64,000 nucleotides of DNA from Aquabacterium sp. A7-Y. Lineage in GTDB: Bacteria > Pseudomonadota > Gammaproteobacteria > Burkholderiales > Burkholderiaceae_C. Positions 49,748 to 58,680 of this stretch are shown piece after piece. Each line of letters begins with the position of its first letter. The stretch's first letter is position 1. The notes beneath the pieces are model-generated. The model did no database searches. It saw nothing but the letters and a program-made list of their open reading frames with translations, and had not been told where the DNA came from. The stretch spans positions 62,001 through 126,000 of the forward strand of contig NZ_JAPFBW010000005.1 in the NCBI RefSeq assembly GCF_026153205.1. The letters run 5' to 3'. The translations under genes were made by a program, and so were the position numbers.

Positions 49748-51576
49748 CAGAAGCTCTCCTCCACCGCCGGCGCCTGGCGCTGCTCGGCGATGATCTGCGG
49801 TTGCACGGCGAGGTCGGGCTGCACGCCCATCATGCGCAGCGTCTGCTGCACCACCTCGCTGAACACCGGCGCGGCGACGTCACCGCCGAAATACTTGCCG
49901 TTGTTCGGCTCGTCGACCATCACGGCGACGACGATGCGCGGCTTGTCGACCGGCGCGAGGCCGACAAACCACGAACGGTACTTGCGGTCGGCGTAACCCT
50001 TGCCTTCCTGCTTGTGGGCGGTGCCGCTCTTGCCGCCGACCGAATAACCGATGGTCTGGGCCTTGGGCGCCGTTCCGCCGGGCGCGGCCGCCATCTGCAG
50101 CATCTTGCGCATCACCTGCGCGGTGCGCGGCTGGAACACCGGGATACCGTTGACCGGCTGGCCGGTCTTGACCAGCGAGATCGGGATCAGCTCGCCGTCG
50201 CGCGCGAACACCGTGTAGGCGCGCGCCAGCTGGAACAGCGAGACCGACAGGCCGTAGCCGAAGCTCATGGTCGCCTGCTCGATGGGCCGCCAGCTCTTGT
50301 AGGGGCGCAGGCGGCCCGACACCACGCCGGGGAACGGCAGCTGCGGCCGCTGGCCCAGGCCGATCTCGGTGAACATCTCCCACATCTCGCGCGGCGGCAT
50401 CTGCATCGCCATCTTCACGGTGCCGACGTTGCTCGACTTCTGGATCACCTCGGCGACCGTCAGGATGTCGTGCGGGTGCGAATCGCGGATGGTCGAACCG
50501 GTCACCATCATCCAGCCCGGCGCCGTGTTGATCGGCGTGTCGGGCGTGACCAGGCCGCGCTCCATCGCCAATGAAGCGATGAAGGGTTTCATCGTCGAGC
50601 CGGGCTCGAAGGTGTCGGTCAGCGCGCGGTTGCGCAGCTGCGAGCCGCCCAGCTTGTGGCGTTCGCCCGGCACATAGCTCGGGTAGTTGGCCAGCGCCAG
50701 CACCTCGCCGGTCTGCACGTCGAGCACCACCACCGAGCCGGCCTTGGCCTTGTGCTCGGCGACCGCGTCACGCACCCGCTGGTAGGCGAAAAACTGCACC
50801 TTGGAGTCGATCGCCAGCTCGATGTCGCGGCCGTCCAGCGGGTTGACGCTCTCGCCCAGGTCCTCGACCACGCGGCCCAGCCGGTCCTTGATGACACGCC
50901 GGGTGCCGTCGCGGCCGGACAGCTGGTTCTGGAACGCCAGCTCGATGCCTTCCTGGCCGCGGTTCTCGACATTGGTGAAGCCCACCACGTGGGCCGCCGC
51001 CTCGCCCTCGGGGTACTTGCGCTTGTATTCCTTGACCTGGTGCACGCCCTTGATCCCGAGGGCCTTGACCTGTTCGGCCACGTTCTCGTCGACCTGGCGC
51101 TTGAGCCAGACGAAGTTGGGGTTGTCGCCGAGGCGTTTTTCGAGATCGGCCGCGCTCATGCCCAGCAGCCGCGCCAGCTGGCGCTTCTGGGAGGTGTCGG
51201 CTTCCAGGTCCTTGGGGATGACCCAGATGGACGGCGCCGGCACGCTGGAAGCGAGGATCAGGCCGTTGCGGTCGATGATGCGGCCGCGGTTGGCCGGCAG
51301 CTCCAGGGTGCGGGCGTAGCGGCTCTCGCCCTGGCGCTGGTAGAAGTCGGTGCCGATGATCTGGATATAGACCGCCCGGCCCACCAGCAGGCAGAAGCCC
51401 AGGCCGATGCAGGCGACCAGGAACTTGGAGCGCCAGGGCGGCGTCTTGGACGCCAGCAGCGGGCTGGTGGCGTACATCACGTTGCGCACTGCGTGCGTCC
51501 GCGCGCCGCGCTCGGCGCCGCTCTTGAAGGCCTTGGACGCTGGCGCCCGGCTGCGGGAGAAGGGCCAGAACTTCAT
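49747..51576 (-). CDS. ftsI: Peptidoglycan transpeptidase FtsI (PBP3)
   Basis: Septal penicillin-binding protein that cross-links glycan strands made by FtsW. The 609 residues start with a cytoplasmic tail and one membrane helix (about 52-74, FLVACIGLGFCLLVGRAVYIQ). The pedestal region has RGRIIDRNG. The transpeptidase domain carries EPGSTMKPF (catalytic Ser), the SSN triad residue and VGGKSGTAHK (KSG in place of KTG). Start overlaps the ftsL stop (ATGA) and stop overlaps the murE start (TGATG), so translation is coupled on both sides. Confidence 0.96.
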   Translation of the reverse strand: MKFWPFSRSRAPASKAFKSGAERGARTHAVRNVMYATSPLLASKTPPWRSKFLVACIGLGFCLLVGRAVYIQIIGTDFYQRQGESRYARTLELPANRGRIIDRNGLILASSVPAPSIWVIPKDLEADTSQKRQLARLLGMSAADLEKRLGDNPNFVWLKRQVDENVAEQVKALGIKGVHQVKEYKRKYPEGEAAAHVVGFTNVENRGQEGIELAFQNQLSGRDGTRRVIKDRLGRVVEDLGESVNPLDGRDIELAIDSKVQFFAYQRVRDAVAEHKAKAGSVVVLDVQTGEVLALANYPSYVPGERHKLGGSQLRNRALTDTFEPGSTMKPFIASLAMERGLVTPDTPINTAPGWMMVTGSTIRDSHPHDILTVAEVIQKSSNVGTVKMAMQMPPREMWEMFTEIGLGQRPQLPFPGVVSGRLRPYKSWRPIEQATMSFGYGLSVSLFQLARAYTVFARDGELIPISLVKTGQPVNGIPVFQPRTAQVMRKMLQMAAAPGGTAPKAQTIGYSVGGKSGTAHKQEGKGYADRKYRSWFVGLAPVDKPRIVVAVMVDEPNNGKYFGGDVAAPVFSEVVQQTLRMMGVQPDLAVQPQIIAEQRQAPAVEESF

Positions 51577-51923
51577 GGCTGGCGCCCCCCCGCGGCAGGC
51601 TGGGAGGCCGCACTGCGCGCCGCCTGGGCGGACGCGGCCGGGGCGGGTGCCGCTGCCTGGCCGGGCCGGTTGACGTAGTGGGTCACGGCGGCCGAGGCGG
51701 TGCGCATCTGCAGCTTCTCGCGCGCGACCTTCTCGACCCGCAGCGGCGTGGCCTGGGCGCGCTTCTCGACCTGCAACTGCTCGAACTGGCTCTCCAGCGC
51801 GCGCGCCTCGGTCTGGCTGCGCTCGACCTCGACGAACAGGCGGCGCGCCTCGTAGGACACGCGCACCAGGTAGAGCCCGCTGAGCACCAGCGCGACGAAC
51901 AGCACCGCGTTGAGCCGTGTCAT
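51573..51923 (-). CDS. ftsL: Cell division protein FtsL
   Basis: Small bitopic protein of the FtsQLB complex. The 116 residues have one N-terminal helix (about 3-22, [20 protein letters not shown]), a leucine-zipper-like periplasmic coiled coil ([25 protein letters not shown]), and a [15 protein letters not shown] stretch typical of FtsL. An Ala/Pro/Gln-rich tail of 35 residues follows. Overlaps with rsmH (ATGA) and ftsI (ATGA) place it firmly in the cluster order. Confidence 0.93.
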   Translation of the reverse strand: MTRLNAVLFVALVLSGLYLVRVSYEARRLFVEVERSQTEARALESQFEQLQVEKRAQATPLRVEKVAREKLQMRTASAAVTHYVNRPGQAAAPAPAASAQAARSAASQPAAGGRQP

Positions 51924-52858
51924 GCCGGGGCCTCCGTGCGCTCGGCCACGCGCAGTACCGCCGAGCGGGCGCGCGGGTTGTTGGCCACTTCGGCCTCGCC
52001 GGGCTTGATGCGGGCCACGGGCAGCAGCCGGGGGTCGGGCACCGGCGCAAAGGGCGCGCGGCGGTCGATCTCGGTGCGGCTGTGGCGGGCGATGAACTGC
52101 TTGACGATGCGGTCTTCCAGCGAGTGGAAGCTGATCACGGACAGGCGGCCGCCCGGTGCCAGCAGCGCCAGGGCCGCGTTCAACCCCTGCTCGAGTTCCT
52201 CGAGCTCGGCGTTGACGTGAATCCGAAGAGCCTGAAAGGTACGCGTCGCAGGATCCTGCCCCGCCTCCCGGGTCTTGACCGAGCGAGCCACGAGTTGGGA
52301 CAGCTCGGCCGTGGTGCGAACGGGACTGCCGCTTTGCCGGCGAGCCACAAGCGCCTTTGCAATCGACACAGCAAACCGTTCTTCGCCATAGTTGCGTATC
52401 ACCTCTGCGATCTGCCGCTCGTCGGCGCGGGCCAGGAAGTCGGCCGCGCTTTCGCCGCGGGTGGTGTCCATGCGCATGTCCAGCGGACCGTCGAAACGGA
52501 AGCTGAAGCCACGCTCCGGCGTGTCGATCTGCGGCGAGGAGACGCCGAGGTCGAGCAGCACCCCCGATACCCGGGCCACCCCGCGCCGGGCGCAGGCCTC
52601 GGCCATCGCGGCGAAGCTCTCGTGCTCGATGGAAAAACGCGGGTCCTGGACCCGCGTGCTGGCTGCTATGGCCTCGGGATCCTTGTCGAAGGCCAGCAGG
52701 CGTCCCTGTGGCGAGAGGCGCGACAGCACCAGAGAAGAGTGTCCGCCGCGACCGAAGGTCCCGTCTATATAAAACCCGTCGGGATCGTGGACGAGTCCAT
52801 CCACCGCCTCGTGCAACAGGACGGTGCGGTGCTGCCGGGTGCTGCCCTCAGCGCTCAT
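51920..52858 (-). CDS. rsmH: 16S rRNA N4-methylcytidine methyltransferase
   Basis: S-adenosylmethionine enzyme that methylates C1402 of 16S rRNA (formerly MraW). The 312 residues show [24 protein letters not shown] (SAM motif I), [38 protein letters not shown] and [14 protein letters not shown]. The C-terminal [15 protein letters not shown] closes the protein. It begins three bases after the mraZ stop. All family landmarks are intact. Confidence 0.97.
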   Translation of the reverse strand: MSAEGSTRQHRTVLLHEAVDGLVHDPDGFYIDGTFGRGGHSSLVLSRLSPQGRLLAFDKDPEAIAASTRVQDPRFSIEHESFAAMAEACARRGVARVSGVLLDLGVSSPQIDTPERGFSFRFDGPLDMRMDTTRGESAADFLARADERQIAEVIRNYGEERFAVSIAKALVARRQSGSPVRTTAELSQLVARSVKTREAGQDPATRTFQALRIHVNAELEELEQGLNAALALLAPGGRLSVISFHSLEDRIVKQFIARHSRTEIDRRAPFAPVPDPRLLPVARIKPGEAEVANNPRARSAVLRVAERTEAPA

Positions 52859-52861
52859 GGC

Positions 52862-53302
52862 TCAAAAGGTGAAGTCTTTGAGCACGTCGGGCATGCCTTG
52901 CTGCATGACCTCGGCCTCGTGGGCGGTGTAGCGGGCGGCGTCCCACAACTCGAAGTGGCTGCCCATGCCGAGCAGCATCACGTCCTTGGAGAGACCGGCC
53001 GCGGCGCGCAGCTCGGGCGAGATGAGCACGCGCGAGGCCGAGTCGATCTCGACGTCCATCGCGTTGCCCAGAAAGATGCGCTTCCAGCCACTCGCGGACA
53101 TGGGCAAGGCCGCGATCTTGTCGCGGAACGCCTCCCAGGCCGGGCGCGGAAACACCATCAAACAGCCCTCCGGGTGCTTGGTAATCGTCAGCTGTCCGCC
53201 GGCCATGGCGGCCAGCACGTCGCGATGGCGCGCAGGAACGGAAAGCCGCCCCTTTGCATCCAGCGACAACGCTGAGGCCCCTTGGAAGACGAAGTTCGAC
53301 AC
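52862..53302 (-). CDS. mraZ: Transcriptional regulator MraZ
   Basis: Ring-forming AbrB-fold DNA-binding protein that represses its own dcw promoter. About 146 residues with two SpoVT/AbrB-like units: [23 protein letters not shown] (with DxKGR) and [18 protein letters not shown] [19 protein letters not shown]. There is no ATG; GTG 53302 was chosen, and GTG 53308 two codons earlier is equally possible. With 53302, all three MraZ boxes lie in the 5' leader. First gene of the dcw cluster. Confidence 0.93.
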   Translation of the reverse strand: MSNFVFQGASALSLDAKGRLSVPARHRDVLAAMAGGQLTITKHPEGCLMVFPRPAWEAFRDKIAALPMSASGWKRIFLGNAMDVEIDSASRVLISPELRAAAGLSKDVMLLGMGSHFELWDAARYTAHEAEVMQQGMPDVLKDFTF

Positions 53303-53307
53303 AAACA

Positions 53308-53332
53308 CCCACTAATCTGCACTTTGTCCCAC
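53308..53332 (-). promoter_or_regulatory. MraZ boxes
   Basis: Three direct repeats on the minus strand with an exact 10-base period: TGGGA, TGCAG, TGGGT, each preceded by G and separated by five bases. This is the architecture of MraZ binding sites in E. coli (TGGGN repeats with five-base spacers); the middle copy is degenerate. The first box overlaps the proposed -10 element, which suits autorepression. Confidence 0.65.
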
Positions 53333-53359
53333 TTTAACTTGGCGGTCCCGCCGGGTCAA
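53331..53359 (-). promoter_or_regulatory. Probable dcw cluster promoter
   Basis: On the minus strand TTGACC (-35, 53354-53359) and TAAAGT (-10, 53331-53336) are 17 bases apart, close to the sigma-70 pattern. The inferred start would fall near 53324, about 20 bases ahead of mraZ. The -10 overlaps the first MraZ box. Chosen by eye among other AT-rich candidates further upstream. Confidence 0.5.
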
Positions 53360-53842
53360 GGCGAGACGTAAAAAATGTCTAATTAAATCAAGCACTTACA
53401 ACCGGAGCCCGGACCCCCTAGTTTTAAAAATCCGTTCAAAAATAAGGACTTGCGCATTGCACTGAAAGTTTTCGGTGAAATGGCCGGCTCGGAAGCCAGG
53501 ATCAGAAACGCGAACAAGTTGGCAGGCAAACGGTAAGAAAAAGAAACTGCTGCCAGCGGAAATCGCAGGTTGGAGCGACTTCCCAGGGCCCTGCCGCGTG
53601 CGGCGCCTGACACTGAATGTCTGAACAAGCGCGAATCACGACACGGGGGAGCGTTTCCAGCCGTGACATTCCCCAAGCCGGATGTGTTTGTGTGGAAGGT
53701 CGGATCCCGGCGGAGCGCGGGGATGGGCGGGCGGACCGGGCCTGTTGCCCGGGCTGCCCGGAGGCCGCGCAGCGAGGGCGGACACGCAGGGGTGCGCCCG
53801 AGAATGAGCAAGAGCAGGCCGGCAAGGCCGGCCCCACTCGGT
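53360..53842. other. AT-rich region upstream of the dcw promoter
   Basis: The stretch 53370-53530 is unusually A/T-rich for this genome (AATTAAAT, TTTTAAAAA, AAAAATAAGG). It may contain UP elements or further dcw promoters. The remainder to 53842 is ordinary GC-rich DNA with no supported gene. A hairpin GGCCGGC/GCCGGCC at 53817-53833, followed on the minus strand by a weak T-rich stretch, may end the hydrolase transcript. Confidence 0.5.
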
Positions 53843-54592
53843 TCAGGCCTCGATCGCGGCCTGAATGGCGGCACAGAAAGCCGCGGGCGCCTCCAGCATC
53901 ATCATGTGTCCGGTCCCGGGAAGCACCGTGGCGCTGCGCGCCGCGGCCTTCACCCACCCCGGCACGTCCCAGCCGTCGACCGAGCGCTCCCCGGCCAGCA
54001 GGTGCAGCGGCGTGCCGCGCTCGACCACCTCCCGCACCCCTTCCAGGTAGCCGGGCAGCGCCGTTTCGCGGACCACCGCGCGCGCCATGCCCTGCACGGT
54101 CTCCGGCGGCTGGTTCTGCAGGATTTGTTCGGCCCACGACAGCCGCTCCGGGCTCACCTCCACGCCGCTGCGCTCCAGCCAGCCCTTCGGATCGCCCTGC
54201 AAACGCCGGTACTGCGCGGCCCACTCCTCCTCAGCCAGCGGCGCGATGCCGCGACACCAGAAGGCGTCGTTGAGCGTGAAGTTACCTTCGACGCTGATCA
54301 CGCCCAGCACCCGGTCGGGCGCAAGCCGGGCGACCTCCATGGCGACAGCACCACCGACGCTGTGGCCCAGCACCCAGCTCGGCCGCCCCACCTGCTCGCG
54401 GAGGTAGCGGCCGACGAACTGCGCCTGCAGCTCCAGCGACAGAGGGCTGCCCGGCGAAGCGCCGGCGTTGGCGCCGTAGCCGAGCAGATCGGGGGTGAAG
54501 GTGTCGAGGCCGGGCAGGTGACGGGAGGGCGAGAAGTAGCTGAGCGAGCCGAGCAGGCCGTGCAGCAGGACCAGGGCGGGGCGCGATTCCAT
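53843..54592 (-). CDS. Alpha/beta-fold hydrolase
   Basis: 249-residue cytoplasmic hydrolase. The family pattern is ALVLLHGLLGS (oxyanion region), nucleophile elbow VLGHSVGGAV with catalytic Ser, an acidic residue in the LLAGERSVDGWD strand, and the His in LPGTGHMMMLEAP. The lid between strands 6 and 7 is acidic. Substrate is unknown: such proteins include esterases, lactonases and C-C hydrolases. It precedes the dcw cluster on the same strand, 534 bases ahead of mraZ, and is probably transcribed separately. Confidence 0.87.
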   Translation of the reverse strand: MESRPALVLLHGLLGSLSYFSPSRHLPGLDTFTPDLLGYGANAGASPGSPLSLELQAQFVGRYLREQVGRPSWVLGHSVGGAVAMEVARLAPDRVLGVISVEGNFTLNDAFWCRGIAPLAEEEWAAQYRRLQGDPKGWLERSGVEVSPERLSWAEQILQNQPPETVQGMARAVVRETALPGYLEGVREVVERGTPLHLLAGERSVDGWDVPGWVKAAARSATVLPGTGHMMMLEAPAAFCAAIQAAIEA

Positions 54593-54674
54593 CGAGGTGT
54601 GGTGTGATTGGCAGGGACCGCAATGGTATGCCGTATGGCCGTGCGACCTGCACGGTGCCGTGGAGGGAAGCGAC

Positions 54675-55403
54675 TCAGTGCGCGGGGGTCGAATCAGCCC
54701 TGCTCAAGGTCCGGACCGGGCGCGCGGGGTTGCCGCCTACGACGGTGTCCGGCGGCACGTCCCGGGTCACGACGGCACCGCTGCCGACGATGGCGCGGTC
54801 CCCGATGGTGACCCCCCTCAGGATCGTCGCTCGCGCGCCGATCCAGACGTCGTTGCCGATCGTGACCGGCTCGCAGTTCGTCGCCGGGAAAGGCTCCTTG
54901 CGGCGCCGCGCCGCCGCATCGTAGGGGTGCCCGTCGAAGTCGTAGATCCACACGCCTGCGGCAATCAGGCAATGGCGGCCGATCGTGACGGAGGACGCGG
55001 CATGCAGCGCGCAGCCGTGGCCGATGAAGGTCCCGTCCCCGATGACGATCAGCGGGTGCTCGCCCAAGCGGTTGCTGAAACTGAAGGTCGACACGCCGGA
55101 CAGCCGGACCTGCCTGCCGATGCGAAGGCGGCCGCTGCCGCTCACGTCGGGCAGGGTCTCCATCTGAAAACCTTCGCCGACGGCACAACACTGGCTGCGA
55201 AGCAGCGGCTCATAGTAGAAAAACCGCAGCATCCACCGGACCAGCTCACGCACCGTGACATGCGCCGTGTAGAGCCCCGCGAAGAGGGGCCGGCTGACGC
55301 GGTTGACCGGGAGGTGGAAGCAAAGAAGCCGGCGTGCGAGATTTTTCAGGGCGCCCCAGAGCGGGCCCTCCCCTCTGCGCAGAGCAAGCAGGAGTTTCAT
55401 CAT
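54675..55403 (-). CDS. Hexapeptide-repeat acetyltransferase (WcaF/LacA-like)
   Basis: 242-residue left-handed beta-helix enzyme that probably acetylates a sugar of a surface glycan. A helical N-terminal region of about 90 residues is followed by hexapeptide coils: GDGTFIGHGCALHAASSVTIG, CLIAAGVWI with DFDGHPYD (active-site His region), PVTIGNDVWIGARATILRGVTIGDRAIVGSGAVVTRDVPPDTVVGGNPARPV. The end is characteristic of the CysE-LacA-NodL class. The start is uncertain; adjacent ATG codons at 55403 and 55400 lack a ribosome site, and the frame is open to 55565. No glycan cluster is adjacent. Confidence 0.82.
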   Translation of the reverse strand: MMKLLLALRRGEGPLWGALKNLARRLLCFHLPVNRVSRPLFAGLYTAHVTVRELVRWMLRFFYYEPLLRSQCCAVGEGFQMETLPDVSGSGRLRIGRQVRLSGVSTFSFSNRLGEHPLIVIGDGTFIGHGCALHAASSVTIGRHCLIAAGVWIYDFDGHPYDAAARRRKEPFPATNCEPVTIGNDVWIGARATILRGVTIGDRAIVGSGAVVTRDVPPDTVVGGNPARPVRTLSRADSTPAH

Positions 55404-55924
55404 TGCCGAGACAACAGGTCGTGCGCTCCGGCGCGCCTCGGTCGAAACAGCGTCTCGACCGGCGGCATCGCCTGGCGGGATAAAGCGCGGGCCGGGCCGC
55501 GTACGGAAAGTGCGTCGCATCCATGGCAACACCGTCTCGCGACACGCAGCCGGGCCCACGCGCACACCCTAGCAGGCGAGGCATGGCCTTGGACAAGGAC
55601 CTGCAGACTTGCCCCCCCTGAGTCAGGGAGCGGCCAGCTCCATGCGCCACCTTTTCGCGGCCCATACAGCCGATAAAAGGTGACATAACGATGAAGCAGA
55701 TAATAGGAAAGATACCCATCGTCCCGCAGCGCGGCAGCCACTCTGGCAACTGCCCCGTAGCCCTAGCGATGGCCCGAAGAATGGCTAACGGCTCGTCCGC
55801 TTGGGCGGGGACAGGATGTTCGCGTGCCCGCCGGCCTCCACCCCGTATCCCCGACTACGATAGTCGTAGTAGCCAGGCCGCCGCGATCCCGTGATGCTTG
55901 CGCCCACTGAGGGAGCCAGCCACG
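55404..55924. other. Divergent intergenic region upstream of the acetyltransferase and XRE genes
   Basis: 521 bases between a minus-strand acetyltransferase and a plus-strand regulator. Open frames are present but none has a family match or a good start. The only structured site seen is the palindrome at 55854-55870 close to the regulator. Confidence 0.5.
55854..55870. promoter_or_regulatory. Palindromic operator candidate ahead of the XRE gene
   Basis: Inverted repeat ACTACGA-TAG-TCGTAGT with 7-base arms, overlapped by a second dyad CGACTA-CGA-TAGTCG (55852-55866). It ends 54 bases before the regulator's GTG start. Size and symmetry suit a dimeric helix-turn-helix repressor acting on its own promoter. 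Confidence 0.5.
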
Positions 55925-56287
55925 GTGAACACAACCGACCACATTCCGGCGCGCCGGATCAAGCAGGCGCGCAAGGCCTCGGGCATGAGCCAGCGGCAGC
56001 TCGGCATCGCTGCCGGTCTTGATCCTTTCATGGCCTCGACCCGCATCAATCGCTACGAACTCGGCGTCCACAAACCCGACTACCTCACTGCGCGTCGCCT
56101 CGCCTGCTGTCTGGATGTGCCGGTCGCTTTCCTCTACTGCGACGACGACGAGTTGGCCGAGATGCTGCTGATGCTGCACCGCCTTCCCGAAGCCGTCCGC
56201 CGTGACGCCTTGCAGAAGATCGAAGACTTGTCGGACGACGACGAGCCGCCACCCGGCGCGGCGGACGACCTCCCCGCCATTCGGTAA
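55925..56287 (+). CDS. XRE-family helix-turn-helix regulator
   Basis: 120-residue DNA-binding protein with a Cro/C1-type domain at about residues 8-65: ARRIKQARKASGMSQRQLGIAAGLD, then a variable linker with INRYELGVHKPDY and a CLDVPVAFLYCDDDELAEML segment. The C-terminal 45 residues are acidic and probably dimerise. GTG 55925 was chosen over TTG 55898 because it has GAGGGAG about 11 bases ahead. It has the look of an orphan chromosomal repressor. The next gene, a hybrid kinase, follows after 162 bases and may be a target. Confidence 0.85.
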   Translation: MNTTDHIPARRIKQARKASGMSQRQLGIAAGLDPFMASTRINRYELGVHKPDYLTARRLACCLDVPVAFLYCDDDELAEMLLMLHRLPEAVRRDALQKIEDLSDDDEPPPGAADDLPAIR

Positions 56288-56342
56288 GCAAACGAAATGT
56301 CCGACCCGGCGCCGCCTCGCGACGGGTCTTTCACCCCTCACA

Positions 56343-56379
56343 CTTTTTGCCCCGTCGCAAAAAGGACGCGCTATAGCGC
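56343..56379. promoter_or_regulatory. Double palindrome upstream of the hybrid kinase
   Basis: CTTTTTGC-CCCGTC-GCAAAAAG (8-base arms, 56343-56364) is followed three bases later by a perfect 12-base palindrome GCGCTATAGCGC (56368-56379). The latter contains TATAGC, a possible -10 element. Together they lie 70-107 bases ahead of the kinase ATG and could be an operator/promoter. Confidence 0.4.
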
Positions 56380-56449
56380 CCACGAGGGAGCCTGGGAGGG
56401 CCCCGGCGACTGGACCCGCGACATCAACGTTTCCGGAGAGGGTTCAACC

Positions 56450-58564
<2,115 letters not shown>

Positions 58565-58625
58565 GGCCACGCCGCGCGCGACCCGGGCACATGCTGCGCT
58601 TGTACGGCCCGAGGGCGTGAGCGGG

Positions 58626-58647
58626 GGCCATGCAGGACGGCATGGCC
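58626..58647. terminator. Hairpin between convergent signalling genes
   Basis: GGCCATGC-AGGACG-GCATGGCC, 8-base perfect arms, lies in the 116-base gap between the ends of the hybrid kinase and the GGDEF-EAL gene. It is placed to serve as a bidirectional terminator. No T-run is present on either side. Confidence 0.4.
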
Positions 58648-58680
58648 TCCAGCCCATGAACGCGCTCGCGCCGTCACAGC

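Noticed and set aside
53383..53874. Minus-strand frame of 163 codons between the hydrolase and mraZ
   Set aside because: Overlaps the hydrolase end, crosses the promoter region and has no family resemblance.
55246..55749. Minus-strand frame upstream of and overlapping the acetyltransferase
   Set aside because: Shadow frame of the acetyltransferase start region with no recognisable domain.
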